Assembly (NCBI GenBank): GCA_050943335.1
Contig: JBMNOZ010000028.1
Span: forward strand, 1-14,049
From: JBMNOZ01 sp050943335
GTDB lineage: Bacteria > Bacillota > Desulfitobacteriia > Desulfitobacteriales > Syntrophobotulaceae
Direction of reading: 5' to 3'
DNA: 14,049 nt
The position numbers and the translations under genes are program-made. The stretch's first letter is position 1; the number at the start of each line of letters is the position of its first letter. The notes beneath the pieces are model-generated. The model saw only the letters and a list, made by a program, of their open reading frames with translations. It had not been told where the DNA came from and made no database searches. Below, piece by piece: positions 1-7,041 of this stretch.

Positions 1-119
1 TAATGGTCGGATAAAACTCCTCGAAGCTGCCTGCAACCCTTGATTTTATGCGGTTTTCTCGGTCTCTAAATTCCTAATCGTTCCACTCCGTTCCTAAAGG
101 TTCTTTTTGACTGATAGAA

Positions 120-173
120 CTCAAAATGCCGTGTCCTCTGGACGTGTCGGTTCGAGTCCGACCACCGGCACCA
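120..173 (+). tRNA. tRNA-Leu(CAA) 3' half only (fragment; att-site-like)
   Basis: Seen in the sequence: an anticodon loop CTCAAAA (120-126, anticodon CAA at 122-124), the 3' strand of the anticodon stem TGCCG (127-131), a class II long variable arm with stem GTCC/GGAC (133-143), a perfect T arm GTCGG-TTCGAGT-CCGAC (146-162), the acceptor 3' strand CACCGGC (163-169), discriminator A170 and an encoded CCA (171-173). The long variable arm, anticodon and discriminator A fit leucine. The 119 bases before it contain no GCCGGTG acceptor strand, no D arm and no 5' anticodon-stem partner (CGGCA), so this is not a complete gene as it stands. A fragment running exactly from the anticodon loop to the CCA is the usual form of the duplicated attachment site left by tyrosine-recombinase elements that target tRNA 3' ends. 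An intron-split gene is less likely, because the base before the loop is not the terminal G of a group I intron. Confidence 0.75.
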
Positions 174-179
174 GAAAAT

Positions 180-217
180 ACTCTTAAAACCGTAGAAACG
201 GGGTTAGGAGTTTTTTT
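180..217 (+). terminator. rho-independent terminator after the tRNA-Leu fragment
   Basis: A 14-base arm at 180-193 pairs with 198-211 around an AGAA loop, with one G-T wobble and a two-base A/G mismatch in the middle. Seven T follow directly (211-217). It starts seven bases after the tRNA CCA end, so it would terminate transcription of the tRNA, or of whatever now reads into this fragment. Confidence 0.6.
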
Positions 218-329
218 ATGAGAAATTACAGAAATAAATTGCTTTAATAGAAGGTAATATCCAGAAAATTGCGAATGATACATAAAAAGGATTTTTAGCG
301 GAAAAAAAAGAGAAGGGAGGGATTGAATT

Positions 330-1526
330 ATGAAAAAACAGTTAAAAAACAATGTCTATTGGGTAGGCAAGACGGATTGGGAACTTCGAAAATTCCATGG
401 TGACGAGTATTCCACTCATAAGGGCTCTACTTATAACTCATATTTAATTCAGGAAGAAAAAACAGTCTTGATTGATACAGTCTGGTCCCCATTTGCGGAA
501 GAGTTTGTTGAAAATCTAGCTCAGGAAGTGGATTTAAAAGAGATTGACTATGTTGTTGCTAATCACGGAGAGGTCGATCACAGCGGGGCCTTGCCGGTAT
601 TAATGAAACATATTCCGGACACCCCTATTTATTGTACAGCCAACGCTGTTAAATCATTGAAGGGTCAGTTTCATAACGATTGGAACTTTCAGGTTGTAAA
701 GACCGGGGATAGTTTAGATATCGGCAATGGGAAAAAATTAATTTTTGTAGAGATGGCAATGTTACATTGGCCGGACAGCATGGCGACCTATCTTACTGAG
801 GATAACATACTATTTAGTAACGATGCTTTCGGACAGCACTACGCAACGGAGAAGCTTTTCAATGATTTAGTGGATCAATGTGATTTATTCCATGAAGCTC
901 TTAAGTATTACGCTAATATTTTGACTCCCTTCAGTGCTATACTGCGAAAGAAACTTAATGAGGTTCTGGCTTTGAATTTACCGCTAGAAATGATTGCCAC
1001 CAGTCATGGGGTAGTCTGGCGGGACAACCCCCTGCAGATCGTAGAAAAATATGCTGAGTGGGCTAACGATTACCAGGAAAACCAGATTACAATAGTTTAC
1101 GACACTATGTGGAATGGAACAAAAATTCTTGCTGAGAGAATTGCGGAGGGGATAGAAAAAGCAGATCAAAATGTTGTGGTTAAGGTTTTCAATCTGGCGA
1201 AAAGTGACGATAATGATGTGATTACCGAAGTTTTTAAATCCAAAGCTGTAGTGATTGGCTCCCCAACAGTTTCGAACAGCATTTTGCATTCAGTAGCGGG
1301 TTTTCTCCATCTGGTCAAGCAACTGAGATTTAAAAATAAGAAAGCTGCTGCTTTTGGTTGTTATGGCTGGAGTGGAGAGTCCGTAAAAATCCTTAATGAA
1401 ATGATGCGAGATGCTGGTTTTACTATTATCGGCGAAGGCTTAAGAAACCACTGGAATCCTGACAGGTCCCAGCAGATTGAGGCTTTAGAATTTGGCAAAC
1501 AGATTGCAGAAGCCAGCCGTGGCTAG
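330..1526 (+). CDS. fprA: A-type flavodiiron protein (FprA; NO/O2 reductase)
   Basis: Soluble cytoplasmic flavodiiron protein of 398 residues, the normal length for the two-domain A type without fused rubredoxin. The N-terminal metallo-beta-lactamase-like domain (about 1-250) carries all six expected iron ligands: H79, E81 and D83 in HGEVDH, H146 in LHWPDS, D165 in SNDAFG and H226 in TSHGVVW. H84 is also present. The C-terminal flavodoxin-like domain begins near 253 with an FMN phosphate loop YDTMWNGT. The family reduces O2 to water and/or NO to N2O at the di-iron site, usually with electrons from rubredoxin; a rubredoxin gene lies about 5.3 kb away on the other strand. ATG start with GGGAGG nine bases upstream. 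It appears monocistronic, ending at a strong terminator. Which gas it prefers cannot be read from sequence. Confidence 0.93.
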   Translation: MKKQLKNNVYWVGKTDWELRKFHGDEYSTHKGSTYNSYLIQEEKTVLIDTVWSPFAEEFVENLAQEVDLKEIDYVVANHGEVDHSGALPVLMKHIPDTPIYCTANAVKSLKGQFHNDWNFQVVKTGDSLDIGNGKKLIFVEMAMLHWPDSMATYLTEDNILFSNDAFGQHYATEKLFNDLVDQCDLFHEALKYYANILTPFSAILRKKLNEVLALNLPLEMIATSHGVVWRDNPLQIVEKYAEWANDYQENQITIVYDTMWNGTKILAERIAEGIEKADQNVVVKVFNLAKSDDNDVITEVFKSKAVVIGSPTVSNSILHSVAGFLHLVKQLRFKNKKAAAFGCYGWSGESVKILNEMMRDAGFTIIGEGLRNHWNPDRSQQIEALEFGKQIAEASRG

Positions 1527-1567
1527 TAGTTTGGTATAGAATTTAGAGAAAAGCTAGAAACTGTGTA

Positions 1568-1605
1568 GACCCCGCCGGGTTGTGATCCGGCGGGGTCGAA
1601 TTTTT
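1568..1605 (+). terminator. rho-independent terminator of fprA
   Basis: Perfect 11-bp GC-rich stem (1568-1578 with 1587-1597), an 8-base loop and then GAA plus five T (1601-1605). It lies 41 bases after the fprA stop and separates fprA from the LarA-like/OYE operon. Confidence 0.9.
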
Positions 1606-1633
1606 AAGGCTCATAGGAGGAAATAAAATAAGG

Positions 1634-1676
1634 ATGTTGAATGTTAAAAGGAATGTTTAAAAAAGGGGGGACGTAA
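1634..1676 (+). other. two overlapping mini-ORFs in the leader of the LarA-like gene
   Basis: An AGGAGG (1615-1620) directly after the fprA terminator is followed by ATG 1634, which opens an 8-codon ORF ending in TAA at 1658-1660. A second ATG at 1641, with an in-frame ATG at 1653, opens an 11-codon ORF ending in TAA at 1674-1676 and crossing an A6G6 run (1659-1670). Either could be a leader peptide. Alternatively the second one could be the true N-terminus of the downstream gene, since one base fewer in the A6G6 run joins it to that frame. No peptide function is recognised. Confidence 0.3.
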
Positions 1677-1725
1677 AATCACTTTTAGCCAAACAGAGAA
1701 TATACCCCTTCCTCAAATATTAAAA

Positions 1726-2952
1726 GTGAGGCAAAAATTCCCCAGACCGCGAGAAATTAATATTTCGAAGGCTGTTGAACGTGAACTTTCAAGGCCGGAA
1801 ATAGCTGCTTTTATCCAACCAGGCAAGAAAGTTGCTCTTGCTGTGGGAAGTAGGGGTTTGAACGGTTTAACCGAGATTGTGCAAAACGTGGTAAGAATTT
1901 TGAAATCCCAAAACTGTGAACCATTTATTGTTCCGGCCATGGCCAGCCATGGGGGAGCAACAGCAGAGGGACAAGAGGCTATTCTTGCTTCTTATGGAAT
2001 TACGAAAGAAAATGTAGGGGCTCCGGTTTATTCTTCAATGGAAGTCACGGAATTAGGACAGATTTCATCTGAAATGCCCGTGTATTTCGATCGTCTGGCC
2101 CTTAGCGCTGACCTTATTATTCCCATCAACAGGGTTAAACCTCATACTTCATTTCACGGACCTATAGAAAGTGGTTTATTAAAAATGCTCTGCATTGGAC
2201 TCGGTAAGCATATCGGCGCCACTGTTTTCCATCACCGGGGGATGGAGAATTTTGTCTCCCTCCTACCGGAGGCAGGGCAATTGATACTGGCCAAGGCGCC
2301 GGTTGCTTTTGGCCTGGCTACTATTGAAAATGCTTTTGGAGAGCTGGCTTTATTAAGGGCAGTACCTAAATCACGGATGATTGAGGAGGAGATAGAACTT
2401 TTGAAAAAAGCCCGTACTCTGATGGGGCAAATACTTTTTAAAAGGATCGACCTTTTAATTGTCGATGAAATCGGCAAGGATATCAGCGGCGAGGGGATGG
2501 ATCCCAATGTGACCCGGCGTTTTTCCTCCCCCTTAATATCTGTTCCGGATGAACCCTGTCGGATTGTAGTGTTAGATTTAACCGCTAAAACAAAAGGCAA
2601 TGCTATTGGCCTCGGCTTAGCGGACATTACTACCGAAAGAGTTTGGCTGAAAATAGATTTACAGGCCACTTATACGAACACTATTACCACAACTTATTTA
2701 AATCTGGCTAAGATACCTTTAATGGCTTCCAGCGATCAAGAAGCAATCCAAATAGCGCTGTCTTCAATTCCTGGTTGCTGTTTGCCAGAGGAGGCACGAG
2801 TGGTCAGGATAAAAAATACGAAGGATTTGGAGGAAATTTTTATTTCTCAGGCCTTAAAAAATGAGGCTTTGGAAAACCCGGCAATTGAAGTGCTTTCAGA
2901 AGCCCTAGACCCGGAATTTGATAAGAACGGTAATTTTTTATCCGGGATTTAA
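1726..2952 (+). CDS. LarA-family nickel-pincer-dependent racemase/epimerase-like protein (DUF2088)
   Basis: The family founder, lactate racemase LarA, uses a covalently bound nickel-pincer nucleotide to shuttle a hydride at an alpha-hydroxyacid carbon. Seen here, numbered from GTG 1726: GSRGL (41-45), MASHGG with H75, then KPHTSFHGPIESGLLKML holding H140, H144 and K153, and H162 with H169/H170. These match the family's metal/substrate histidines and the lysine that binds the pincer cofactor. A DEIGKDISGEGMDPNV motif sits at 247-262. The length of 408 is near that of LarA (about 424). GTG 1726 is the only standard start in frame, but it has no Shine-Dalgarno, and the frame stays open back to 1648 with protein-like sequence (KITFSQTENIPLPQILK), so the real start is probably upstream. 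The gene is 32 bases before the OYE gene and likely co-transcribed. The substrate is unknown; lactate is only one possibility. No larB/C/E cofactor genes are in the window. Confidence 0.75.
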   Translation: MRQKFPRPREINISKAVERELSRPEIAAFIQPGKKVALAVGSRGLNGLTEIVQNVVRILKSQNCEPFIVPAMASHGGATAEGQEAILASYGITKENVGAPVYSSMEVTELGQISSEMPVYFDRLALSADLIIPINRVKPHTSFHGPIESGLLKMLCIGLGKHIGATVFHHRGMENFVSLLPEAGQLILAKAPVAFGLATIENAFGELALLRAVPKSRMIEEEIELLKKARTLMGQILFKRIDLLIVDEIGKDISGEGMDPNVTRRFSSPLISVPDEPCRIVVLDLTAKTKGNAIGLGLADITTERVWLKIDLQATYTNTITTTYLNLAKIPLMASSDQEAIQIALSSIPGCCLPEEARVVRIKNTKDLEEIFISQALKNEALENPAIEVLSEALDPEFDKNGNFLSGI

Positions 2953-2984
2953 TACCGGAAAAACAACGAAGGAGAGGATTTTTA

Positions 2985-4952
2985 GTGAACGCTTTTTTCC
3001 CTAACCTTTACCAACCGATTAAAATTGGATCAGTTAAACTGAAGAATAGAATTATTTCCGCTCCCACTTCCCAGGGGGATGTGGGAAGAGACGGAACCCT
3101 TACCAATTACAATATTGCCTATTATGCCCGGAAAGCAAAAGGTGGAGTTTCCCTGGTGACTCTGGGAGATGGTATTGTCCATCCTACTGGTCAAGATCAT
3201 CCCCTTCAGGTGTTATTGTATACCGATGCTTGTATTCCATCTCTCATGCGCTGTGCAGAGGCAATCCATCAGTATGATTGTTTGGCTTCTTATGAACTTT
3301 CCCATGGAGGCATAACCTGTGACCCGGCCTTTATTGGCGGAAGACGACCACTAGGTCCTTCTGAGGTACCGGTCACTATCGGTTTTCAAACTGAAAAACA
3401 GGTGAAAATTAAATCGGAAGCTCTTACAGAGGAAATGATGATTGAGATTGCCGAGAGTTTCGGCGCGGCTGCAGAAAGGGTTAAAAGAGCCGGCTTTGAT
3501 ATGGTGATGATTCATGGTTCCCATGGCTGGCTGGTAGGGCAGTTCTTCTCCCCCAATATTAACTTGCGGACTGATAAATACGGAGGAAGTCTGGAAAATC
3601 GTTGTCGATTCCCAATAATGGTTTTGGAAAAAGTAAGGAAGGCTGTAGGACCGAACTTTCCTATTGATTTCCGAATCAATGGAAGCGATGCTGTGGAAGG
3701 GGGCTTGGAAATTGAAGAGGCAGTTGAAATTGCCAAAATCCTCGAGCCCTATGTAGATAGTTTCCACGTCTCGGCTAGTGTTCATTATGAGTACACCACT
3801 CAGGATATAATGCAGTCTCCAATGTTTGAACCCCGCGGGCATTTACTTCCTTTAGCCACTGCAATCAAAAAGGCAGTAAAGGTTCCGGTCACAACAGTGG
3901 GAGGACACGCCGAGCTTACAGCTATGGAAGAAATTGTCGCTTCTGGGAAAGCGGATATCGTTGCTTTGGGGCGGCAATTGCTTGCTGATCCTGATATTGC
4001 TCGAAAAGGACAAACTGGAAGGGCGGAGGAGGTTCGAATTTGCCTTCGGTGCGGTACTTGCCAATCCTACCGCTTTACCCGAGGAGCGGCTCGTTGTGCT
4101 GTAAATCCTGAGATGGGCAGGGAGTATGAAGTTCAGTTTTATCCTCCCCCTAAAGAAAGGAAAAAAGTTTTGATCGCCGGCGGCGGTCCTTGCGGGATGC
4201 AGGCAGCGATAACCGCTTCCCGCCTCGGTCATGATGTGACTTTATATGAAGCAAGTGATCGTTTGGGCGGGGCCCTTAACTTCGCTAAAGAGATCTCCTT
4301 TAAAGCGGATTTATATAATCTCATCTCCACCATGGAAGCGGAACTCAAAACAACCAAGGCAAAAATTATTCTAAACACCCCTCTAACTCCGGAAATTGCG
4401 GTGATGGAACAGCCTGATGCTATTTTTTACGCCGTAGGCGCAAAACCTTTGCGGCCTCCTATTCCAGGCCTTGACGGTCCCAATGTGATTATGGCTACGG
4501 ATCTAGAGAGCAGTTCCCAGACAGGGGAGGAAATCGTAATTGTCGGCGGCGGTTTGGTTGGCTGTGAGGCAGCCTTACATCTGGCTGAACACGGGAAAAA
4601 AGTAACTATTATTGAAATGATGGATCGGATTGCCTCCGATGCCAATTACCGACATATTAGGACGATAAACAAAGAAATCGTTAAACGAGGGGTTAAGGTA
4701 GTTTTAAATTCAAAATGTACTTCCATTACCGAAAAGGGGGTTGAAACCCTTGACCAGGATGGAAATCCGGGTTTCTTCCCGGCTGAAACCGTAATAATAT
4801 CAGTGGGGATGGTGCCTTTAGAGGAAACCGGCGAACCCTTCCGTTATTTAGCGCCGATCTATCGGTCGATGGGCAACTGCGTCCGGCCGGGTCAGGTTAA
4901 AGAGGCTATCCGGGCCGGTTATGATGCGGCCATTTCCCTGGGACAAGGGTAA
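2985..4952 (+). CDS. OYE-family NADH:flavin oxidoreductase with [4Fe-4S] and FAD domains (2,4-dienoyl-CoA reductase/BaiCD-like), copy 1
   Basis: 655 residues in the three-part layout of 2,4-dienoyl-CoA reductase (FadH). An FMN TIM barrel (about 1-345) begins LYQPIKIGSVKLKNRI. A cysteine cluster C353, C356, C359, C371 (CX2CX2CX11C) can bind [4Fe-4S]. An FAD domain follows with GGGPCG (399-404), into which an NAD(P)H-binding GGGLVG (521-526) is inserted. Family enzymes reduce activated C=C bonds of enoyl or dienoyl compounds using NAD(P)H, passing electrons FAD to Fe-S to FMN. Departures: the barrel motif reads HGSHGWLVGQF, with W182 where most relatives have the active-site Tyr, and the C-terminal FAD motif reads GNC (630-632) rather than GDC. 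No signal peptide, so cytoplasmic. GTG start with GGAGAGG seven bases upstream. It follows the LarA-like gene by 32 bases. The substrate is not predictable; the LarA-like partner hints at a hydroxyacid or enoate. Confidence 0.88.
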   Translation: MNAFFPNLYQPIKIGSVKLKNRIISAPTSQGDVGRDGTLTNYNIAYYARKAKGGVSLVTLGDGIVHPTGQDHPLQVLLYTDACIPSLMRCAEAIHQYDCLASYELSHGGITCDPAFIGGRRPLGPSEVPVTIGFQTEKQVKIKSEALTEEMMIEIAESFGAAAERVKRAGFDMVMIHGSHGWLVGQFFSPNINLRTDKYGGSLENRCRFPIMVLEKVRKAVGPNFPIDFRINGSDAVEGGLEIEEAVEIAKILEPYVDSFHVSASVHYEYTTQDIMQSPMFEPRGHLLPLATAIKKAVKVPVTTVGGHAELTAMEEIVASGKADIVALGRQLLADPDIARKGQTGRAEEVRICLRCGTCQSYRFTRGAARCAVNPEMGREYEVQFYPPPKERKKVLIAGGGPCGMQAAITASRLGHDVTLYEASDRLGGALNFAKEISFKADLYNLISTMEAELKTTKAKIILNTPLTPEIAVMEQPDAIFYAVGAKPLRPPIPGLDGPNVIMATDLESSSQTGEEIVIVGGGLVGCEAALHLAEHGKKVTIIEMMDRIASDANYRHIRTINKEIVKRGVKVVLNSKCTSITEKGVETLDQDGNPGFFPAETVIISVGMVPLEETGEPFRYLAPIYRSMGNCVRPGQVKEAIRAGYDAAISLGQG

Positions 4953-4981
4953 AGTGTGTCGAGACCGGTTAGGGAGTTGAT

Positions 4982-5018
4982 GGAGCCCGAGTCTTGAGGA
5001 GAAAATGCTCTGGGCTCC
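4982..5018. other. GC-rich hairpin in the convergent intergenic region
   Basis: GGAGCCC-GAG (4982-4991) pairs with CTC-T-GGGCTCC (5008-5018), with one bulged T and a 16-base loop. No T-run follows on either strand, so it is not a clear terminator. It may be a transcript 3'-end structure or part of the larger convergent termination zone. Confidence 0.35.
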
Positions 5019-5090
5019 GGTGAGGCAGTATCTATAAAAAATCCCTCTTAAATTTTCTGTCTATAATATATTTTTGCATAATTAATAAGT

Positions 5091-5121
5091 AGAACACCCC
5101 GAAAACAGGGTGTTCTTTTTT
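5091..5121 (+). terminator. rho-independent terminator between the OYE gene and hcp
   Basis: Perfect 9-bp stem AGAACACCC/GGGTGTTCT (5091-5099 with 5108-5116), an 8-base loop and six T (5116-5121). The T-tract is on the + strand, so it serves the LarA-like/OYE operon that ends 139 bases upstream. On the - strand the same hairpin follows hcp by about 40 bases but lacks a T-tract, so any role for hcp is weaker. Confidence 0.8.
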
Positions 5122-5159
5122 GTAATATTTTATTCGGATCACGGGGGTTTAATAAGGAC

Positions 5160-6791
5160 TTAAGCCATAAATAATTCGATGTCAGCGTCAACGGTGCCGA
5201 TGCCTGAGATACCAAATTTCTCAACGAGAACCTTAGCCACATTGGGGGAAAGGAAACCGGGTAGGGTCGGACCGAGATGGATGTTTTTCACTCCCAGATA
5301 GAGGAGAGCTAGCAAGACGATAACTGCTTTTTGTTCGTACCAGGCAATGTTGAAGGCAATGGGCAGTTCGTTGATATCCTCAAGGCCAAATACTTCTTTA
5401 AGCTTCATGGCGATAACAGCTAAGGAGTAGGAGTCATTGCATTGGCCGGCATCGAGAACTCTGGGAATACCGTCGATATCTCCCAAACCGAGTTTGTTAT
5501 AGCGATATTTTGCACAACCGGCAGTTAAAATCACAGTGTCCTCAGGAAGTTTTTGGGCAAATTCAGTATAGTAGGATCTGGTTTTCATTCTGCCATCACA
5601 GCCGGCCATGACAAAGAACTTCTTGATAGCGCCGGATTTAACCGCTTCTACCACTTTGTCGGCTAAGGATAATACTTGGTTATGGGCAAAACCACCGACT
5701 ATGGAACCGGTTTCAATTTCTTCGGGGGCAGGAAGGGTTTTTGCCAGGGCTATAATTTCAGAAAAATCTTTCTTCCCGTTTTCATCGGCTTCTATATGGG
5801 TGCACCCTGGATAACCTGTGGAGTTAGTAGTGAAAATCCGAGCCCTGATTTCTTCACTCCGGGGGGGAACAATGCAGTTAGTGGTGAACAGAATCGGGCC
5901 CCGGAAAGTTTCAAATTCAGTTGTTTGTTTCCACCAAGCATTACCGTAGTTGCCTACAAAGTTTTCGTATTTCTTAAAAGCCGGATAGTAGTGGGCAGGG
6001 AGCATTTCGCCATGAGTGTAGACATCTACTCTAGTTCCCTGTGTTTGTTCCAAAAGTTGTTCTAAATCATTAAGATCATGGCCGCTAATGAGGATAGCAG
6101 GGTTATTTCTGACCCCGATATTTACTTCGGTGATTTCGGGATTTCCGTAGGCGGAAGTATTGGCCTCGTCTAAAAGGGCCATTACTTTTACCCCGTATTC
6201 ACCGGTCTTTAAAGTAAGGGCCACTAGTTGGTCTGCAGTAAGAGAATCATCCAGAAGAGTTGCCAAAGTATTGTAGATATAAGTGTAAATTTCTAAATCT
6301 TCTTTATTAAGGTTCAAGGCGTGCTCGGCGTAGGCTGCCATACCTTTAAGACCGTAGGTAATCATCTCTTTTAAAGAGCGGATATCTTCATCTTTTGTGG
6401 CTAAGACACCAATTGTTGAAGCTTTTTCCAGCATTGCTTCTCTAGTTGCCGGGAGTTCAAAAGTCGCGGCATCATGCCATTCCTCGTCGGCTGTTGATTT
6501 CCTTAACTCATCCCTGAAAGCGTGAATTTTTTTAATTTGGTTTTCCAGTGCCGAATCGTCAAAATTAGCATTGGTAATAGTCATGAACAAACCATTTAAC
6601 AACTGATAATTTACATCAGGCAGTTTAGAGATATCTGCTTGACTTTTGACAACGACTTGAGAGAGACCTTTTAGAGAGTAAATCAACAAATCTTGTAGTT
6701 TTGCGACTACTTCTGTTTTTCCACAAACACCTCGTACATCACAACCGGTTCCTCTAGCTGTTTCTTGACATTGAAAACAAAACATGCTCAT
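5160..6791 (-). CDS. hcp: hydroxylamine reductase / hybrid cluster protein (Hcp)
   Basis: 543 residues, full length for the strict-anaerobe class. The N-terminal cysteines C5, C8, C17 and C23 (CX2CX8CX5C) bind a cubane cluster. All hybrid [4Fe-2S-2O] cluster ligands known from Desulfovibrio Hcp can be placed: H238 (SGHDLND), E262 (THGEMLP), C306 (TTNCIVPP), C398 (MAGCDG, the persulfide position), C426 (TAGCAKY), C451 (AGQCNDS), E486 and K488 (YEQKAV). The family reduces hydroxylamine to ammonia in vitro and is linked in vivo to NO reduction and protection from nitrosative stress. It is cytoplasmic. Start ATG 6791 has GAGGAGG eight bases upstream; a second in-frame ATG two codons later is less well spaced. 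It lies 60 bases downstream of rubredoxin with no terminator between, so the two are probably one operon under the promoter near 7050. No Hcr reductase is nearby, so the electron donor may be rubredoxin or a ferredoxin. Confidence 0.96.
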   Translation of the reverse strand: MSMFCFQCQETARGTGCDVRGVCGKTEVVAKLQDLLIYSLKGLSQVVVKSQADISKLPDVNYQLLNGLFMTITNANFDDSALENQIKKIHAFRDELRKSTADEEWHDAATFELPATREAMLEKASTIGVLATKDEDIRSLKEMITYGLKGMAAYAEHALNLNKEDLEIYTYIYNTLATLLDDSLTADQLVALTLKTGEYGVKVMALLDEANTSAYGNPEITEVNIGVRNNPAILISGHDLNDLEQLLEQTQGTRVDVYTHGEMLPAHYYPAFKKYENFVGNYGNAWWKQTTEFETFRGPILFTTNCIVPPRSEEIRARIFTTNSTGYPGCTHIEADENGKKDFSEIIALAKTLPAPEEIETGSIVGGFAHNQVLSLADKVVEAVKSGAIKKFFVMAGCDGRMKTRSYYTEFAQKLPEDTVILTAGCAKYRYNKLGLGDIDGIPRVLDAGQCNDSYSLAVIAMKLKEVFGLEDINELPIAFNIAWYEQKAVIVLLALLYLGVKNIHLGPTLPGFLSPNVAKVLVEKFGISGIGTVDADIELFMA

Positions 6792-6851
6792 TATTTCAGC
6801 CTCCTCTATCTGTATGTTTTGGTCTTAGTTTTTTGTTTTTCGATATAGGTA

Positions 6852-7016
6852 CTAATCTTCTATTTTTTCAAAATACTCTTTACCGGCTGAACAAATCGGA
6901 CAAACCCAATCTTCGGGGAGATCTTCAAATGCCGTTCCCGGAGCAATTTCAGCTTCCGGATCTCCATGTTCTGGTTCATAAACATAACCGCAGGGGATGC
7001 ATTGGTATTTTTTCAT
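6852..7016 (-). CDS. rubredoxin
   Basis: A 54-residue rubredoxin, a typical size. The iron site is C6-I-P-C9-G-Y and C39-P-I-C42-S, with the usual core GDP...IAPGTAFEDLPEDWVCP and aromatic residues Y4, Y11, F30, W37 and F49. The second knuckle has Ser where CxxCG is usual, a mild variation. Rubredoxins carry single electrons in the cytoplasm, in anaerobes to flavodiiron proteins, rubrerythrins and related oxygen/NO-scavenging enzymes. The natural acceptor here is FprA at 330-1526, and perhaps Hcp directly downstream. The start at 7016 is chosen over the ATG at 7022 because GGAGAGG (7023-7029) lies six bases before 7016 but touches 7022. It is first in an operon with hcp. An overlapping + strand reading frame is a shadow. 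Confidence 0.95.
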   Translation of the reverse strand: MKKYQCIPCGYVYEPEHGDPEAEIAPGTAFEDLPEDWVCPICSAGKEYFEKIED

Positions 7017-7041
7017 TTTCATCCTCTCCTTTTTAATTTTT

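Noticed and set aside
1..119. Possible gene ends or intron before the tRNA fragment
   Set aside because: A + frame is open only from base 2 to a stop at 41-43, too short to identify. No group I intron core or terminal G fits the junction with the anticodon loop. I see no supported feature here beyond its not being the tRNA 5' half.
74..352. Minus-strand ORF of 92 codons at the left edge
   Set aside because: It reads antisense through the tRNA-Leu fragment and its terminator. The GAGGRTRTD peptide is the usual artefact of translating a tRNA T arm backwards, and the rest is the low-complexity AT-rich leader of fprA.
3351..3842. Minus-strand 163-codon ORF inside OYE copy 1
   Set aside because: Shadow of a strongly supported enzyme frame; no domain, start signal or protein-like pattern.
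6833..7036. Plus-strand 67-codon ORF
   Set aside because: It lies antisense to the clear rubredoxin gene at 6852-7016, which has both CxxC motifs and a good ribosome binding site.
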